NCBI RefSeq assembly: GCF_016056305.1
Contig: NZ_JAECZC010000003.1
Location: 2,317 to 66,316, forward strand
Length of the DNA stretch: 64,000 bases
Origin: Amazonocrinis nigriterrae CENA67
GTDB lineage: Bacteria; Cyanobacteriota; Cyanobacteriia; Cyanobacteriales; Nostocaceae
Direction of reading: 5' to 3'
Within the stretch, counting starts at the first letter, position 1; each line of letters opens with the position of its first letter. The notes under the pieces were generated by a model, which was given only the letters and a program-made list of their open reading frames with translations, did no database searches and had not been told where the DNA came from. Made by a program: the position numbers and the translations under genes. Below are positions 15,746 through 23,066 of this stretch, in pieces.

Positions 15746-18277
15746 TTAAAACCTTTCACCAATACCAAAGTTAATCCGGCTATCACCGTCGTCGTTGATA
15801 CCATAGTCGATGCGAATTGGGCCTAGTGGAGATTGCACTCGTACACCAATACCATAGCCGTAGCCTGTGCCATTTTTGTTTAGCAGTTCAGCTGCGGGAG
15901 TACTCGTTCCTAAATCGCTACCAACATCAAAAAATGCTGCGCCGCTGACAACTGAGAAAACTGGGAAACGGTACTCAACGGATGCTTGCACGTAACTGCG
16001 TCCACTGCTTAATGCTCCTTCTTCATAACCCCGAACGGAGTTACTACCACCAAGGGTAAAGGCTTCATAGGGAGGTAAGTCACCAAGGATAGTTCCCCCT
16101 TGCAAGTTAAATGCAAGAGTTTGTGGGCCTTTGGCGAAATTAAGAAACTTGACAGGTAAGTATTGGCTGTAGCTACCCCGTAACCTTGTGAGTAAAATAT
16201 TACCTAAACCTATAGGTACTGACTGATCCACGCCGAAGCGGAGGTAAGAACCGCTGGTAGGTTGTAAAGGATTATTACGGCGATCGCGTTGTGCCCCCAA
16301 TTGCAATAGCAGTAAATCGTCTTGTCCTTCCCCGGAAAAACTTAGAGGAACTGTTTCTGGTTGGCTGATGACGTTTCCATTGCGATCGATAGGCTGTCCG
16401 TCATTATTGAATAATCCTCCTACTCTTTTGATCCTGCCATCACCATCCCGTGTGGACACTCTTTGATATTGCAACCCTGCTGAAGCTGTCCATTCCGATC
16501 TTTCATAAGGATTACCGGAAAGGGGACGGGTAAAAGTCACACCACCACCTAGACGCAACACACGGGGACGGTCTTGAGCGTCTTCATTGGTAATATTGCG
16601 TGGGTCAAAAGTTCTGATATCGTCATCTTTGCCGTCAAAAATCAACGAAATAGAACTGCGGCGGAAAAGATTAGTTGTGTAGGAAGTTCTGTAAGGATCT
16701 CCAGCAATCCAAGGGTCAGTGAACCGCAGGTCAAACAGCAGTTCTCGCTGTCCTACTTGTACCTCAGCACCGAGTTTTTGATTTCTGCCGTTCAGGTTTT
16801 GCTGCTGATAGCTGACTGTACCAAACAGCCCACTAGCAGAACTGATACCAGCCCCAGCGGCAATAGAACCGCTGCTGCGTTCTGCCACATTCACCACCAC
16901 GTCCACCTTACTGGGGTCTGTACCTGGGTCAAGGGAAACATTCACATCTTCAAACAATCCCAATCCATATACCCGCTGTAGGTCTTTTTGCACCGTGTTG
17001 CGGTTGAATACTTGTCCCGGCTTTAATTCCAACTCTCGCTTAATAATATAGTCCTGTGTCCGTCCTCGAATTGGTTCTCCCTTTTCGTTTGTCTCCTGAC
17101 CTTCTTTATTACGAAAGCGGACTTTAATGTTCTCTACTACGCCTTCTGCTACTTGCAGGGTAACAACTCCGTTTTGGGAGACTTGCGGTGCCCCAATCAC
17201 GTTTGCCAATACATAACCTTTGTCTTGATAACGCTTAGTTAGCTGCTTGATACCCTCTTGCAAATCACGCAAATTGAGTATTTTACCATACTGTTCGCCG
17301 AAGACTTGATCAGTAGTTCCCGCAGGCAGTACTGAAGGAACGCCAGTGCCAGGATTAGCTTGCACTTCTACCTTTGTTAAAACTGGATTCGGCTGCACAA
17401 TAAAGCTGACTCGCACGCCCAACGGAGTATCTTCTGGTACTGCCTGGACGTTAGAAAAGTAGCCAGTACCAAATATGGCATTAATATCTTCTTGCAACTG
17501 GGAGCGCGTTGTCGTTCGTCCTGGTTGAGTACGAATTACTCGGTAAACTTGGTTTTCTAGTTCCGGTGATAGTTGCCCTGTCTGTGGTGTGACTACGACT
17601 TCCGACACTAACACACGGGGTTCATTCGCTTCTGGCGTGGCGTTTGGAGAGTTGAAATTCTCTTGAGGTGGAGTTGTTCCAGGTGTTGGGGAAGGCGTTT
17701 GTTGCTCAGATGCTGGGGGTGAAGTCTCTGGAGTGGAATTTGGTTGTTGAATTGTTGGGTTTGGGGTTGTCTCTGGTGTTGGGGAAGGCGTTTGTTGTTC
17801 AGATGTTGGGGGTGAAATCTCTGGAGTGGAATTTGGTTGTTGAATTGTTGGGTTTGGGGTTGTCTCTGGTGTTGGGGAAGGCGCTTGTTGCTCAGGAGGA
17901 GTGGAATTTGGCTGTTGAGTTGCCGGGTTTGGGGTTGTCTGTGGTATTTGTGCCGTTGTGGATGCCTTTGTGGACGTTGTTAAGGTAGGCACTATTAACT
18001 CTGATGTCGTTTTTGCTGCTGATTTAGCTGGAAAAACTCCCACAACAATAGACTCAGAATCTTGTGGCAGCTTCACCTCGGTTAAATTGGAGTGAGATTC
18101 TAGACTCTGGCTAGCTAAATCTTTACCTGTGTTTTTTTCTGGCTGCTGATTCGTCGCGGGTGTGAAAACCTCTGCTGTCTGTTTTAGACTATTAGCGGTT
18201 TGTGCCTTAACACTTAGCGAACCGCTTAAGGGTGCTGCAATTGCTACAGCAGCCAGCAATACGGGAGATAAACGCAT
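15746..18277 (-). CDS. bamA: Omp85/BamA outer-membrane assembly protein
   Basis: Core of the machine inserting beta-barrel proteins into the outer membrane. From ATG 18277 it has 843 residues: signal peptide (MRLSPVLLAAVAIAAPLSGS... ending near VKAQ), a Ser/Thr/Pro-rich region with a 31-residue tandem repeat, three POTRA-like domains (beginning VLVSEVVVTPQTG), and a C-terminal barrel with the LGGSNSVRGYEEGALSSGRS motif (VRGY of Omp85) and terminal aromatic residue (NFGIGERF). The frame reaches GTG 18304, but AAGAGGA sits about 10 nt before ATG 18277, favouring that start. First of the lpx series; two repeat-rich gaps flank it. Confidence 0.95.
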   Translation of the reverse strand: MRLSPVLLAAVAIAAPLSGSLSVKAQTANSLKQTAEVFTPATNQQPEKNTGKDLASQSLESHSNLTEVKLPQDSESIVVGVFPAKSAAKTTSELIVPTLTTSTKASTTAQIPQTTPNPATQQPNSTPPEQQAPSPTPETTPNPTIQQPNSTPEISPPTSEQQTPSPTPETTPNPTIQQPNSTPETSPPASEQQTPSPTPGTTPPQENFNSPNATPEANEPRVLVSEVVVTPQTGQLSPELENQVYRVIRTQPGRTTTRSQLQEDINAIFGTGYFSNVQAVPEDTPLGVRVSFIVQPNPVLTKVEVQANPGTGVPSVLPAGTTDQVFGEQYGKILNLRDLQEGIKQLTKRYQDKGYVLANVIGAPQVSQNGVVTLQVAEGVVENIKVRFRNKEGQETNEKGEPIRGRTQDYIIKRELELKPGQVFNRNTVQKDLQRVYGLGLFEDVNVSLDPGTDPSKVDVVVNVAERSSGSIAAGAGISSASGLFGTVSYQQQNLNGRNQKLGAEVQVGQRELLFDLRFTDPWIAGDPYRTSYTTNLFRRSSISLIFDGKDDDIRTFDPRNITNEDAQDRPRVLRLGGGVTFTRPLSGNPYERSEWTASAGLQYQRVSTRDGDGRIKRVGGLFNNDGQPIDRNGNVISQPETVPLSFSGEGQDDLLLLQLGAQRDRRNNPLQPTSGSYLRFGVDQSVPIGLGNILLTRLRGSYSQYLPVKFLNFAKGPQTLAFNLQGGTILGDLPPYEAFTLGGSNSVRGYEEGALSSGRSYVQASVEYRFPVFSVVSGAAFFDVGSDLGTSTPAAELLNKNGTGYGYGIGVRVQSPLGPIRIDYGINDDGDSRINFGIGERF
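17705..17890. repeat. 93-bp in-frame tandem repeat in bamA
   Basis: Two successive 31-residue units (QQxPSPTPETTPNPTIQQPN, then STPExSPPxSE) followed by a partial third, encoded by near-identical 93-bp DNA units. They lie in the Pro/Thr-rich linker between signal peptide and first POTRA domain. Confidence 0.9.
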
Positions 18278-18317
18278 TCTATTTAAATTCCTCTTTACAT
18301 CCACACACCATCACAAA

Positions 18318-18515
18318 CTAGTCATTTGTCAGTGGTCAGTGGTCATTGGTCATTTGTCATTAGTCAATAGTTAATGACAACTGACAACTGACCCTTACGG
18401 GTTCGACCTTCGGGTGACGCTCCTGCGTCGAAGATCGCTCTTGCTAACGGCAGTCCCTCATGGGGGTTCTCCCCCCAAGACCGCACTGGCTCACAACTGA
18501 CAACTGACAACTAAC
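18318..18515. repeat. GTCAGTG/CAACTGA array with nested palindromic element
   Basis: GTCAGTGGTCAGTGGTCATT units and ACAACTGACAACTGACC lead into a GC-rich insert at about 18391 (TTCGGGTGACGCTCCTGCGT, GCTAACGGCAGTCCC, CCGCACTGGCTCAC), then CAACTGACAACTGACAACTA resumes. Same order of parts as the block at the other end of bamA. It fills the bamA upstream region towards purC. Confidence 0.85.
18449..18490. repeat. GGCAGT-N30-ACTGGC hairpin module, copy B
   Basis: GGCAGT at 18449-18454 and ACTGGC at 18485-18490 flank a 30-bp core with the inverted stretch TGGGGGTTCTCCCCCCA. One terminal base differs from copies A and C. Confidence 0.75.
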
Positions 18516-18550
18516 AATTCACACGAGTTTAATCTATGTTGCCCATTTAG

Positions 18551-19288
18551 TTAATTTTTACTTTCTACTACTTGTAGTACTCGTTGTAAAACCTCCTGGT
18601 AAGCATCTTCTACATTCCCTAAGTCTCGGCGGAAGCGGTCTTTATCCATTACGCGACGGTCTGGGTCTGCTTCTGCTGTGTTCCACAGACGGCAGGTGTC
18701 GGGGCTAATTTCATCTGCTAAGAGTATCTGCTGTTGTGAATCCAAACCAAATTCTAGTTTGAAGTCTACTAGAGTAATGCCACACTGTTGCCAAAAGCCA
18801 CTGAGGAATTTGTTGACTTCCAATGCTAGATTGGTAATTACATCCACTTGTTCCGCAGTAGCCAGCTCGAGCAAAAGTAAGCGATCGCGTGTTAATAGTG
18901 GATCTCCCAATTGGTCATTTTTGTAATAAAACTCTACCAAAGGCTGTTGCAAAACTTTACCTAGTGGTAATCCTGTTTGCTGACACAGGCTACCAGCAGC
19001 AATGTTCCTCACTACTACTTCTAAAGGCAAAATCTTGACTGACTTCACCCGCATTTGATTTGGGGCTGGACTGTCAATAAAGTGAGTTTTTATACCATAA
19101 GCTTCCAATTGTTTAAATAAATGGCTGGAAATGCTACAATTAATTTCTCCTTTGCCGTGAATACTGCCGCGCTTTTGGGCATTAAATGCAGTGGCATCAT
19201 CTTTAAAGTCAGCTAATAAGACTTCCGGATCGTCCGTTGTATAAAGAATTTTTGCTTTGCCTTCGTATAACTTGGAATGAACAGACAT
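18551..19288 (-). CDS. purC: Phosphoribosylaminoimidazole-succinocarboxamide synthase (SAICAR synthase)
   Basis: Purine synthesis step joining CAIR and aspartate with ATP. 245 residues; hallmark YEGKAKILYTTDDPEVLLADFKDDATAFN at the N-terminus, VVVRNIAAGSLCQQTGL, the LVDFKLEFGLDSQQQILLADEISPD block, and CRLWNTAEADPDRRVMDKDRFRRDLG. Full length, ATG at 19288. Upstream of bamA on the same strand but separated by the repeat block at 18318-18515, so probably a separate transcript. Confidence 0.97.
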   Translation of the reverse strand: MSVHSKLYEGKAKILYTTDDPEVLLADFKDDATAFNAQKRGSIHGKGEINCSISSHLFKQLEAYGIKTHFIDSPAPNQMRVKSVKILPLEVVVRNIAAGSLCQQTGLPLGKVLQQPLVEFYYKNDQLGDPLLTRDRLLLLELATAEQVDVITNLALEVNKFLSGFWQQCGITLVDFKLEFGLDSQQQILLADEISPDTCRLWNTAEADPDRRVMDKDRFRRDLGNVEDAYQEVLQRVLQVVESKN

Positions 19289-19864
19289 GATGGCAGGTGA
19301 AGTTTTGAGCGATGTGCAGCTTTTGTCCTTTCGGGCTTAACCATTTTATCTTTAGTTATCCGAGATTAACCATTAGGCGTCAGTCGTCTAGGCCAAATAG
19401 ACAGCGACACAAAAATTGCCCTCAATATCTGACTTATGATATAGGACAATTGCTTCTAGCATGTGCTATTATCTGCTGTAAGTGGCAGTTTTATGTATAA
19501 AGTAATATTTACTACTTAAAATTAAGTATTATTTCGCTATAGTAGTATATTAAAATTTAGGAGATGTCCTTGATCAGGCCATAGTTAATTAAAATCTCAA
19601 TTTCACAATTGATGAAATATATTGACAATCGCTGCAAAGAGTCAACTCTCCTAATATTGTCTGTTTTACAGAAATTTTATTTGTCAAGCTTACTGCCAAA
19701 TCACTCTAAGCTCTATCTTCATGTATCTCAATTCAGAATCAACTAATTCCTGACTAACCTTTGCTAAAGAGGTATTACTGATTTAGTTTCTCCTGATCTG
19801 ACAAAAGAAAGATGAGGGTAGCTACTAGTTTAGCTTCAGATAAAACAGGAAGCATATTGCAAAA
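19289..19864. other. Gene-free stretch upstream of purC
   Basis: 576 bp between the divergent starts of purC and the small gene at 19865. AT-rich, with short frames but none that looks like protein. Both promoters should be here; I see no clear operator or hairpin. Confidence 0.5.
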
Positions 19865-20140
19865 ATGGAGAAAAAAATAGTGGACAAAGATGATTTTCTC
19901 TATCCTCGTGGCCGTTACTACGGTCAGGTAAAGCCAGAAAACTTGGTTTTTAATGCAAATCTACAAGAATTCGCTCAACGAGTAAGTTACATCTGTAACT
20001 TAGAAACAGGAGGAAAACTACCACCAGAGGAAGCCTACGAACAAATAAAAGTTTTGTGGAAGCAGTTAAAAAACACGAAAAAACAACTGAGAATAGGCGA
20101 AAACCCTTTTCAAAGCGACTCTGGTAATGCAGAAGAATGA
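19865..20140 (+). CDS. Small conserved cyanobacterial protein (DUF7219-like)
   Basis: 91 residues, hydrophilic, no signal. The pattern FLYPRGRYYGQVKPENLVFN, NLQEFAQRVSYICNLETGGK, then PEEAYEQIKVLWKQLK is, from memory, typical of a small uncharacterised cyanobacterial family (DUF7219); the family name is less certain than the conservation. The C-terminus is acidic (SDSGNAEE). Single gene with no obvious operon partner. Start ATG 19865. Function unknown. Confidence 0.75.
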   Translation: MEKKIVDKDDFLYPRGRYYGQVKPENLVFNANLQEFAQRVSYICNLETGGKLPPEEAYEQIKVLWKQLKNTKKQLRIGENPFQSDSGNAEE

Positions 20141-20270
20141 AAAAGTTGTTAACTGATAACTGATGACTGTCAAGAATGAACAATTACGATAGGATATTTT
20201 TTGTTTGGAATTGTTTGGAAGTCGTTTAATCAAGAGTCAAGATTTTTTACTACTGACCATTGACCATTGA

Positions 20271-20480
20271 CTACTTGGCAATGATTGTCCAAGCACCATC
20301 CCAGGAGTCTGGGGGGTTTGTTTGCTGGTAAGTCTGAGCGCGTTCCAAGTGTATGTTTACGGCTTGATCTGTGGGTCGAATGTTTTTAGCTGCTTCAAAA
20401 CAAGCGATCACTTGTGCAAAATGACGGGATAAATAAGCAGCACGTCCAATGTGGTTTGGTAATTCCTTCCAAACGAGAAC
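20271..20480 (-). pseudogene. C-terminal remnant of a CHASE2/adenylate-cyclase-type protein
   Basis: Minus-strand reading gives VLVWKELPNHIGRAAYLSRH, then IACFEAAKNIRPTDQAV, HLERAQTYQQTNPPDSWDGA and WTIIAK before TAG at 20271-20273. This layout (a TPR-like helix pair, LERCxxY, PPxxWDGVW, short basic tail) is the usual C-terminus of cyanobacterial adenylate/guanylate cyclases with CHASE2 domains. The frame is cut at 20481-20483 by TAA exactly where a GC-rich palindromic repeat begins. The catalytic domain is absent, so this is a relic. Confidence 0.65.
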
Positions 20481-20483
20481 TTA

Positions 20484-20670
20484 AAGCGATCTTCGACGCA
20501 GGAGTGTCACCCCCATTAGCGTAGCGAAGCGCGAGAAGAGCGAGCGTTACCCATTCGCTCGAAGAGCGTTCCCGTTCGCGTAGCGTCTTTGTCAGGAGAA
20601 GGGTAGGAGGTTCCCACGAGCCGCGCAAGTGGCGTCGGACTGGCGTTGCTGAGTAGGAACCCAGTTTTTT
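20484..20670. repeat. Composite palindromic repeat block
   Basis: GC-rich sequence composed of short inverted parts: GCGATCTTCGACGCAGGAG, GTAGCGAAGCGCGAGAAGAG, ATTCGCTCGAAGAGCG, TTCGCGTAGCGTC, AGGAGGTTCCCACGAG and TGGCGTTGCTGAGT. Several pieces match, directly or as complements, the repeat in the bamA upstream gap (TGACGCTCCTGCGTCGAAGA) and the one inside the gene at 47924 (GTGGCGTTGCTGAGT). It abuts the cyclase remnant and probably caused or followed its truncation. Confidence 0.75.
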
Positions 20671-20793
20671 CAAGGCTTTGAGCAATCAATATTGTCCTAA
20701 CACATCTGGCTACGGCTATAACACCTTTCGATTAAAGACCAGAAACCAAGTAATATTTTTCCCAGTTTCCAGTCTCCAGTCACCAAAGATAGA

Positions 20794-21321
20794 TTATTCA
20801 GGCTGGCTACAGTATTTATTTAGTTCATTTACTAATACATCCGACTCCTTACCAGCAGTTTTAGCTGCGGCTGTTAGTGCTGTATCTATTTCTGTTCTAG
20901 CCTTTTGTAGTTTTTCTCTACCAGCTGGCGAAGCTTCGGCTGCTTTCGCTGCACCTAACGCCCTAGCTGCTTTCGCGATCGCTTGACTCAGATTCTCAAA
21001 GACCTTGACAAAACGACTTTGCAATTCTTTCATTTTGGGATCTGCCAAATTCAGTTCCTTTAAAGAGCGGGTGACAGCTTCCAAATCTTTAGATAGTTGC
21101 ATACTCGTTATCACCTGCTGTCCTTTTTTTTGATCAATAAGAGAATTTCCTTCATTCACTACCTGAATTAGTCTTTGACACTGGGAAGCCTTATTTTCAC
21201 TGCAACCAGCAACTAATAAGACAATACTGAGACTAATAGGAGCAATAATGAGATATTTACACCACACAGAGATTAACACCCTACCATCAGTAAATCCTAC
21301 CAATATTAACGAATAATTCAC
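20794..21321 (-). CDS. Putative lipoprotein with helical, Ala-rich domain
   Basis: The protein has a hydrophobic signal with a lipobox (ISLSIVLLVAGCSENKAS), so it should be lipid-anchored after cleavage before Cys. The mature ~135 residues are predicted helical with heptad-like spacing (LSKDLEAVTRSLKELNLADP, AAKAAEASPAGREKLQKA, EIDTALTAAAKTAGK). Three GTG codons could start it: 21321, 21279 or 21267; the last gives a compact signal peptide (VWCKYLIIAPISLSI). I do not recognise a named family. Single gene. Confidence 0.75.
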   Translation of the reverse strand: MNYSLILVGFTDGRVLISVWCKYLIIAPISLSIVLLVAGCSENKASQCQRLIQVVNEGNSLIDQKKGQQVITSMQLSKDLEAVTRSLKELNLADPKMKELQSRFVKVFENLSQAIAKAARALGAAKAAEASPAGREKLQKARTEIDTALTAAAKTAGKESDVLVNELNKYCSQPE

Positions 21322-21803
21322 CTATTGAGATGTGATCTGCAAAAGAATGGAATATTTAAACTGTCTGGGAGAACAGACTAAACCTGTAATCACCCACAAT
21401 CTCGTCTATTTCCTCCCTAACTACCCTGACTCAGGTGGGTTTTTGCCTATTTCTGTGGACGCGATCGCTCATAGCTTAGGCTTCTTCACAATTACGACTT
21501 TCAGAAGTTTAAGATTTCACTTATAACAATATATTTAGACATTTAGTTGACAAAATAACATATGTAAATTTACTGATGATTTAAAATTTATTTATAGAAA
21601 AATAGCTATTTCTTTAAAAGATTTCTGCATATTTACTTATTTATAAGTTGAATTTATAATTATTAAATAATTATAAAAATGGCAGATTTTAAAGACTTAT
21701 TTAAATCACTGATTTGCTCTTGTTATGAAGAATTATTGAGAGATATTCTGATGGCATTGGGATAACGTTGATTCAAATTCTTCTGAAAACAAAACAGAAA
21801 ATC
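21322..21803. other. AT-rich upstream region of the PEP-CTERM gene
   Basis: About 480 bp with no convincing gene. A 64-codon open frame at 21332-21526 is unlike a protein and overlaps nothing conserved. From 21540 to 21720 the DNA is very AT-rich (TTATAATTATTAAATAATTA), as expected for a promoter region. Confidence 0.5.
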
Positions 21804-22844
21804 ATGCCGAAATTAAAGGTTATTTCTAAGCTGATAGCAGCATCTACAATTAGCATTGGCTTTTTATCTATTGCATCTACCGCTCATGCAGTGAATTTAG
21901 TCCCTCAGCAAGAAGGAGAAATTAAACTCACAAATCTGACATGTCTGAGTAATACAAGTCCCAAATGTATAGATACCAGTTCGGGTCAATACGGTTACAC
22001 AGTTACCAGTTTGAATTACGATCCACAATTTTCAGCCAGCCGCTTATTTGTGGATACAAAAAACACCGTCAACAATTACTCGCAATTTGGTATTCAGTTT
22101 GTAGCACAGGATGCAGGTACTAATCCTGCTTTAGAAGAGTTTTGGTTGCGTCCAGTAGCCTATACTGCTGCCGTTGAAAAAAAAGACTCGCCTAAATCCA
22201 ATACTGTTACACAAAAGAATGTTGATGCTCCCGCCGGAGCCAAGATTGGCACAGTAACAGTGACATCGCCTACTCAAACGCAAACGACTACAACTGCTGA
22301 TGGTAAAAAGATCATCACAGCTATTACTGTTCAAACAACAACAGTAACCAAACAAACTAAGGTTAACGGTGTCACCAAGCTAGTACAAGATATTTCTACT
22401 AAAACGACTACTCAAACAACTACAACTACCCCAGGTAAGCCTGTTGAAAATGGACAATTAGAAGTTGGTAAATTCCAATTTGATTTCAAAAATCCGTTGG
22501 AGGCACTAAAGCTTAGTTTCTTTGATGTTGAAGACTCAAAACACACAGGAATTTTTAGTTATACCAATAGTGAAGGCAAAACTTTTTCAATTCAGGAATT
22601 GCTTGCTGGCAAAGAAGACGGTAATTTGCAATCACTGATTATTAAAGATGTGCAATCCTTTGTAGTTCAACTAGGTAATCCTGGTCAAAAATATGGCTAT
22701 AACGACAGTCAGTTCGCTAAGACTGGTGATGGTGTGGATTTACAATTAGAAACTGTTCCCGAACCTGGTGATATGGCTGGCTTGGGTGCTTTAGCTATGT
22801 TAGGTATAATCAGCAGACGCCAACGCAAAAATAAAACCGCATAA
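21804..22844 (+). CDS. LEVG-type PEP-CTERM exported protein
   Basis: 346 residues from ATG 21804 (MPKLKVISKLIAAST); an upstream TTG at 21768 is less likely. Signal peptide ends near STAHA. The C-terminus has VPEPGDMAGLGALAMLGIIS followed by RRQRK: the PEP motif, hydrophobic helix and basic tail recognised by exosortase-type systems. The LEVGKFQFDF phrase marks the LEVG subgroup. A Thr-rich segment (about residues 145-210: TQTQTTTTADGK, TKTTTQTTTTTPGK) interrupts the domain and may be O-glycosylated. Probably a surface or extracellular-matrix protein. No exosortase gene is in the window. A perfect hairpin terminator follows. Confidence 0.88.
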   Translation: MPKLKVISKLIAASTISIGFLSIASTAHAVNLVPQQEGEIKLTNLTCLSNTSPKCIDTSSGQYGYTVTSLNYDPQFSASRLFVDTKNTVNNYSQFGIQFVAQDAGTNPALEEFWLRPVAYTAAVEKKDSPKSNTVTQKNVDAPAGAKIGTVTVTSPTQTQTTTTADGKKIITAITVQTTTVTKQTKVNGVTKLVQDISTKTTTQTTTTTPGKPVENGQLEVGKFQFDFKNPLEALKLSFFDVEDSKHTGIFSYTNSEGKTFSIQELLAGKEDGNLQSLIIKDVQSFVVQLGNPGQKYGYNDSQFAKTGDGVDLQLETVPEPGDMAGLGALAMLGIISRRQRKNKTA

Positions 22845-22894
22845 AAGAGATTTTTGAAGCGTTGTATATTTGCTCCACAATTTTGATAGTTTTT

Positions 22895-22926
22895 GGGATA
22901 GGCGAAAGCCTATCCCTTATTTTTTC
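22895..22926 (+). terminator. Rho-independent terminator of the PEP-CTERM gene
   Basis: GGGATAGGC, loop GAAA, GCCTATCCC: a perfect 9-bp stem at 22895-22916 followed by TTATTTTTTC. Confidence 0.92.
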
Positions 22927-23066
22927 ATGTGTTCAGTCATTAGACTATTTCACTCAACTATTGATACAAATTCTCTCACCCCTGCATCCCTGCTCCCCTG
23001 TACCCCTGCTCCTATTTCTGCACATTGGCTCTTTCCCTGATTGAAGCAAGTGGCTAGAATAGGGCT

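Noticed and set aside
20395-20685. 96-codon minus-strand open frame at the cyclase remnant
   Set aside because: Most of it is translated palindromic repeat (Arg/Ser-rich, SRGSWEP type); the true relic is in another frame.
21332-21526. 64-codon open frame upstream of the PEP-CTERM gene
   Set aside because: Sequence looks random, no ribosome-binding site, no recognisable motif; likely chance.
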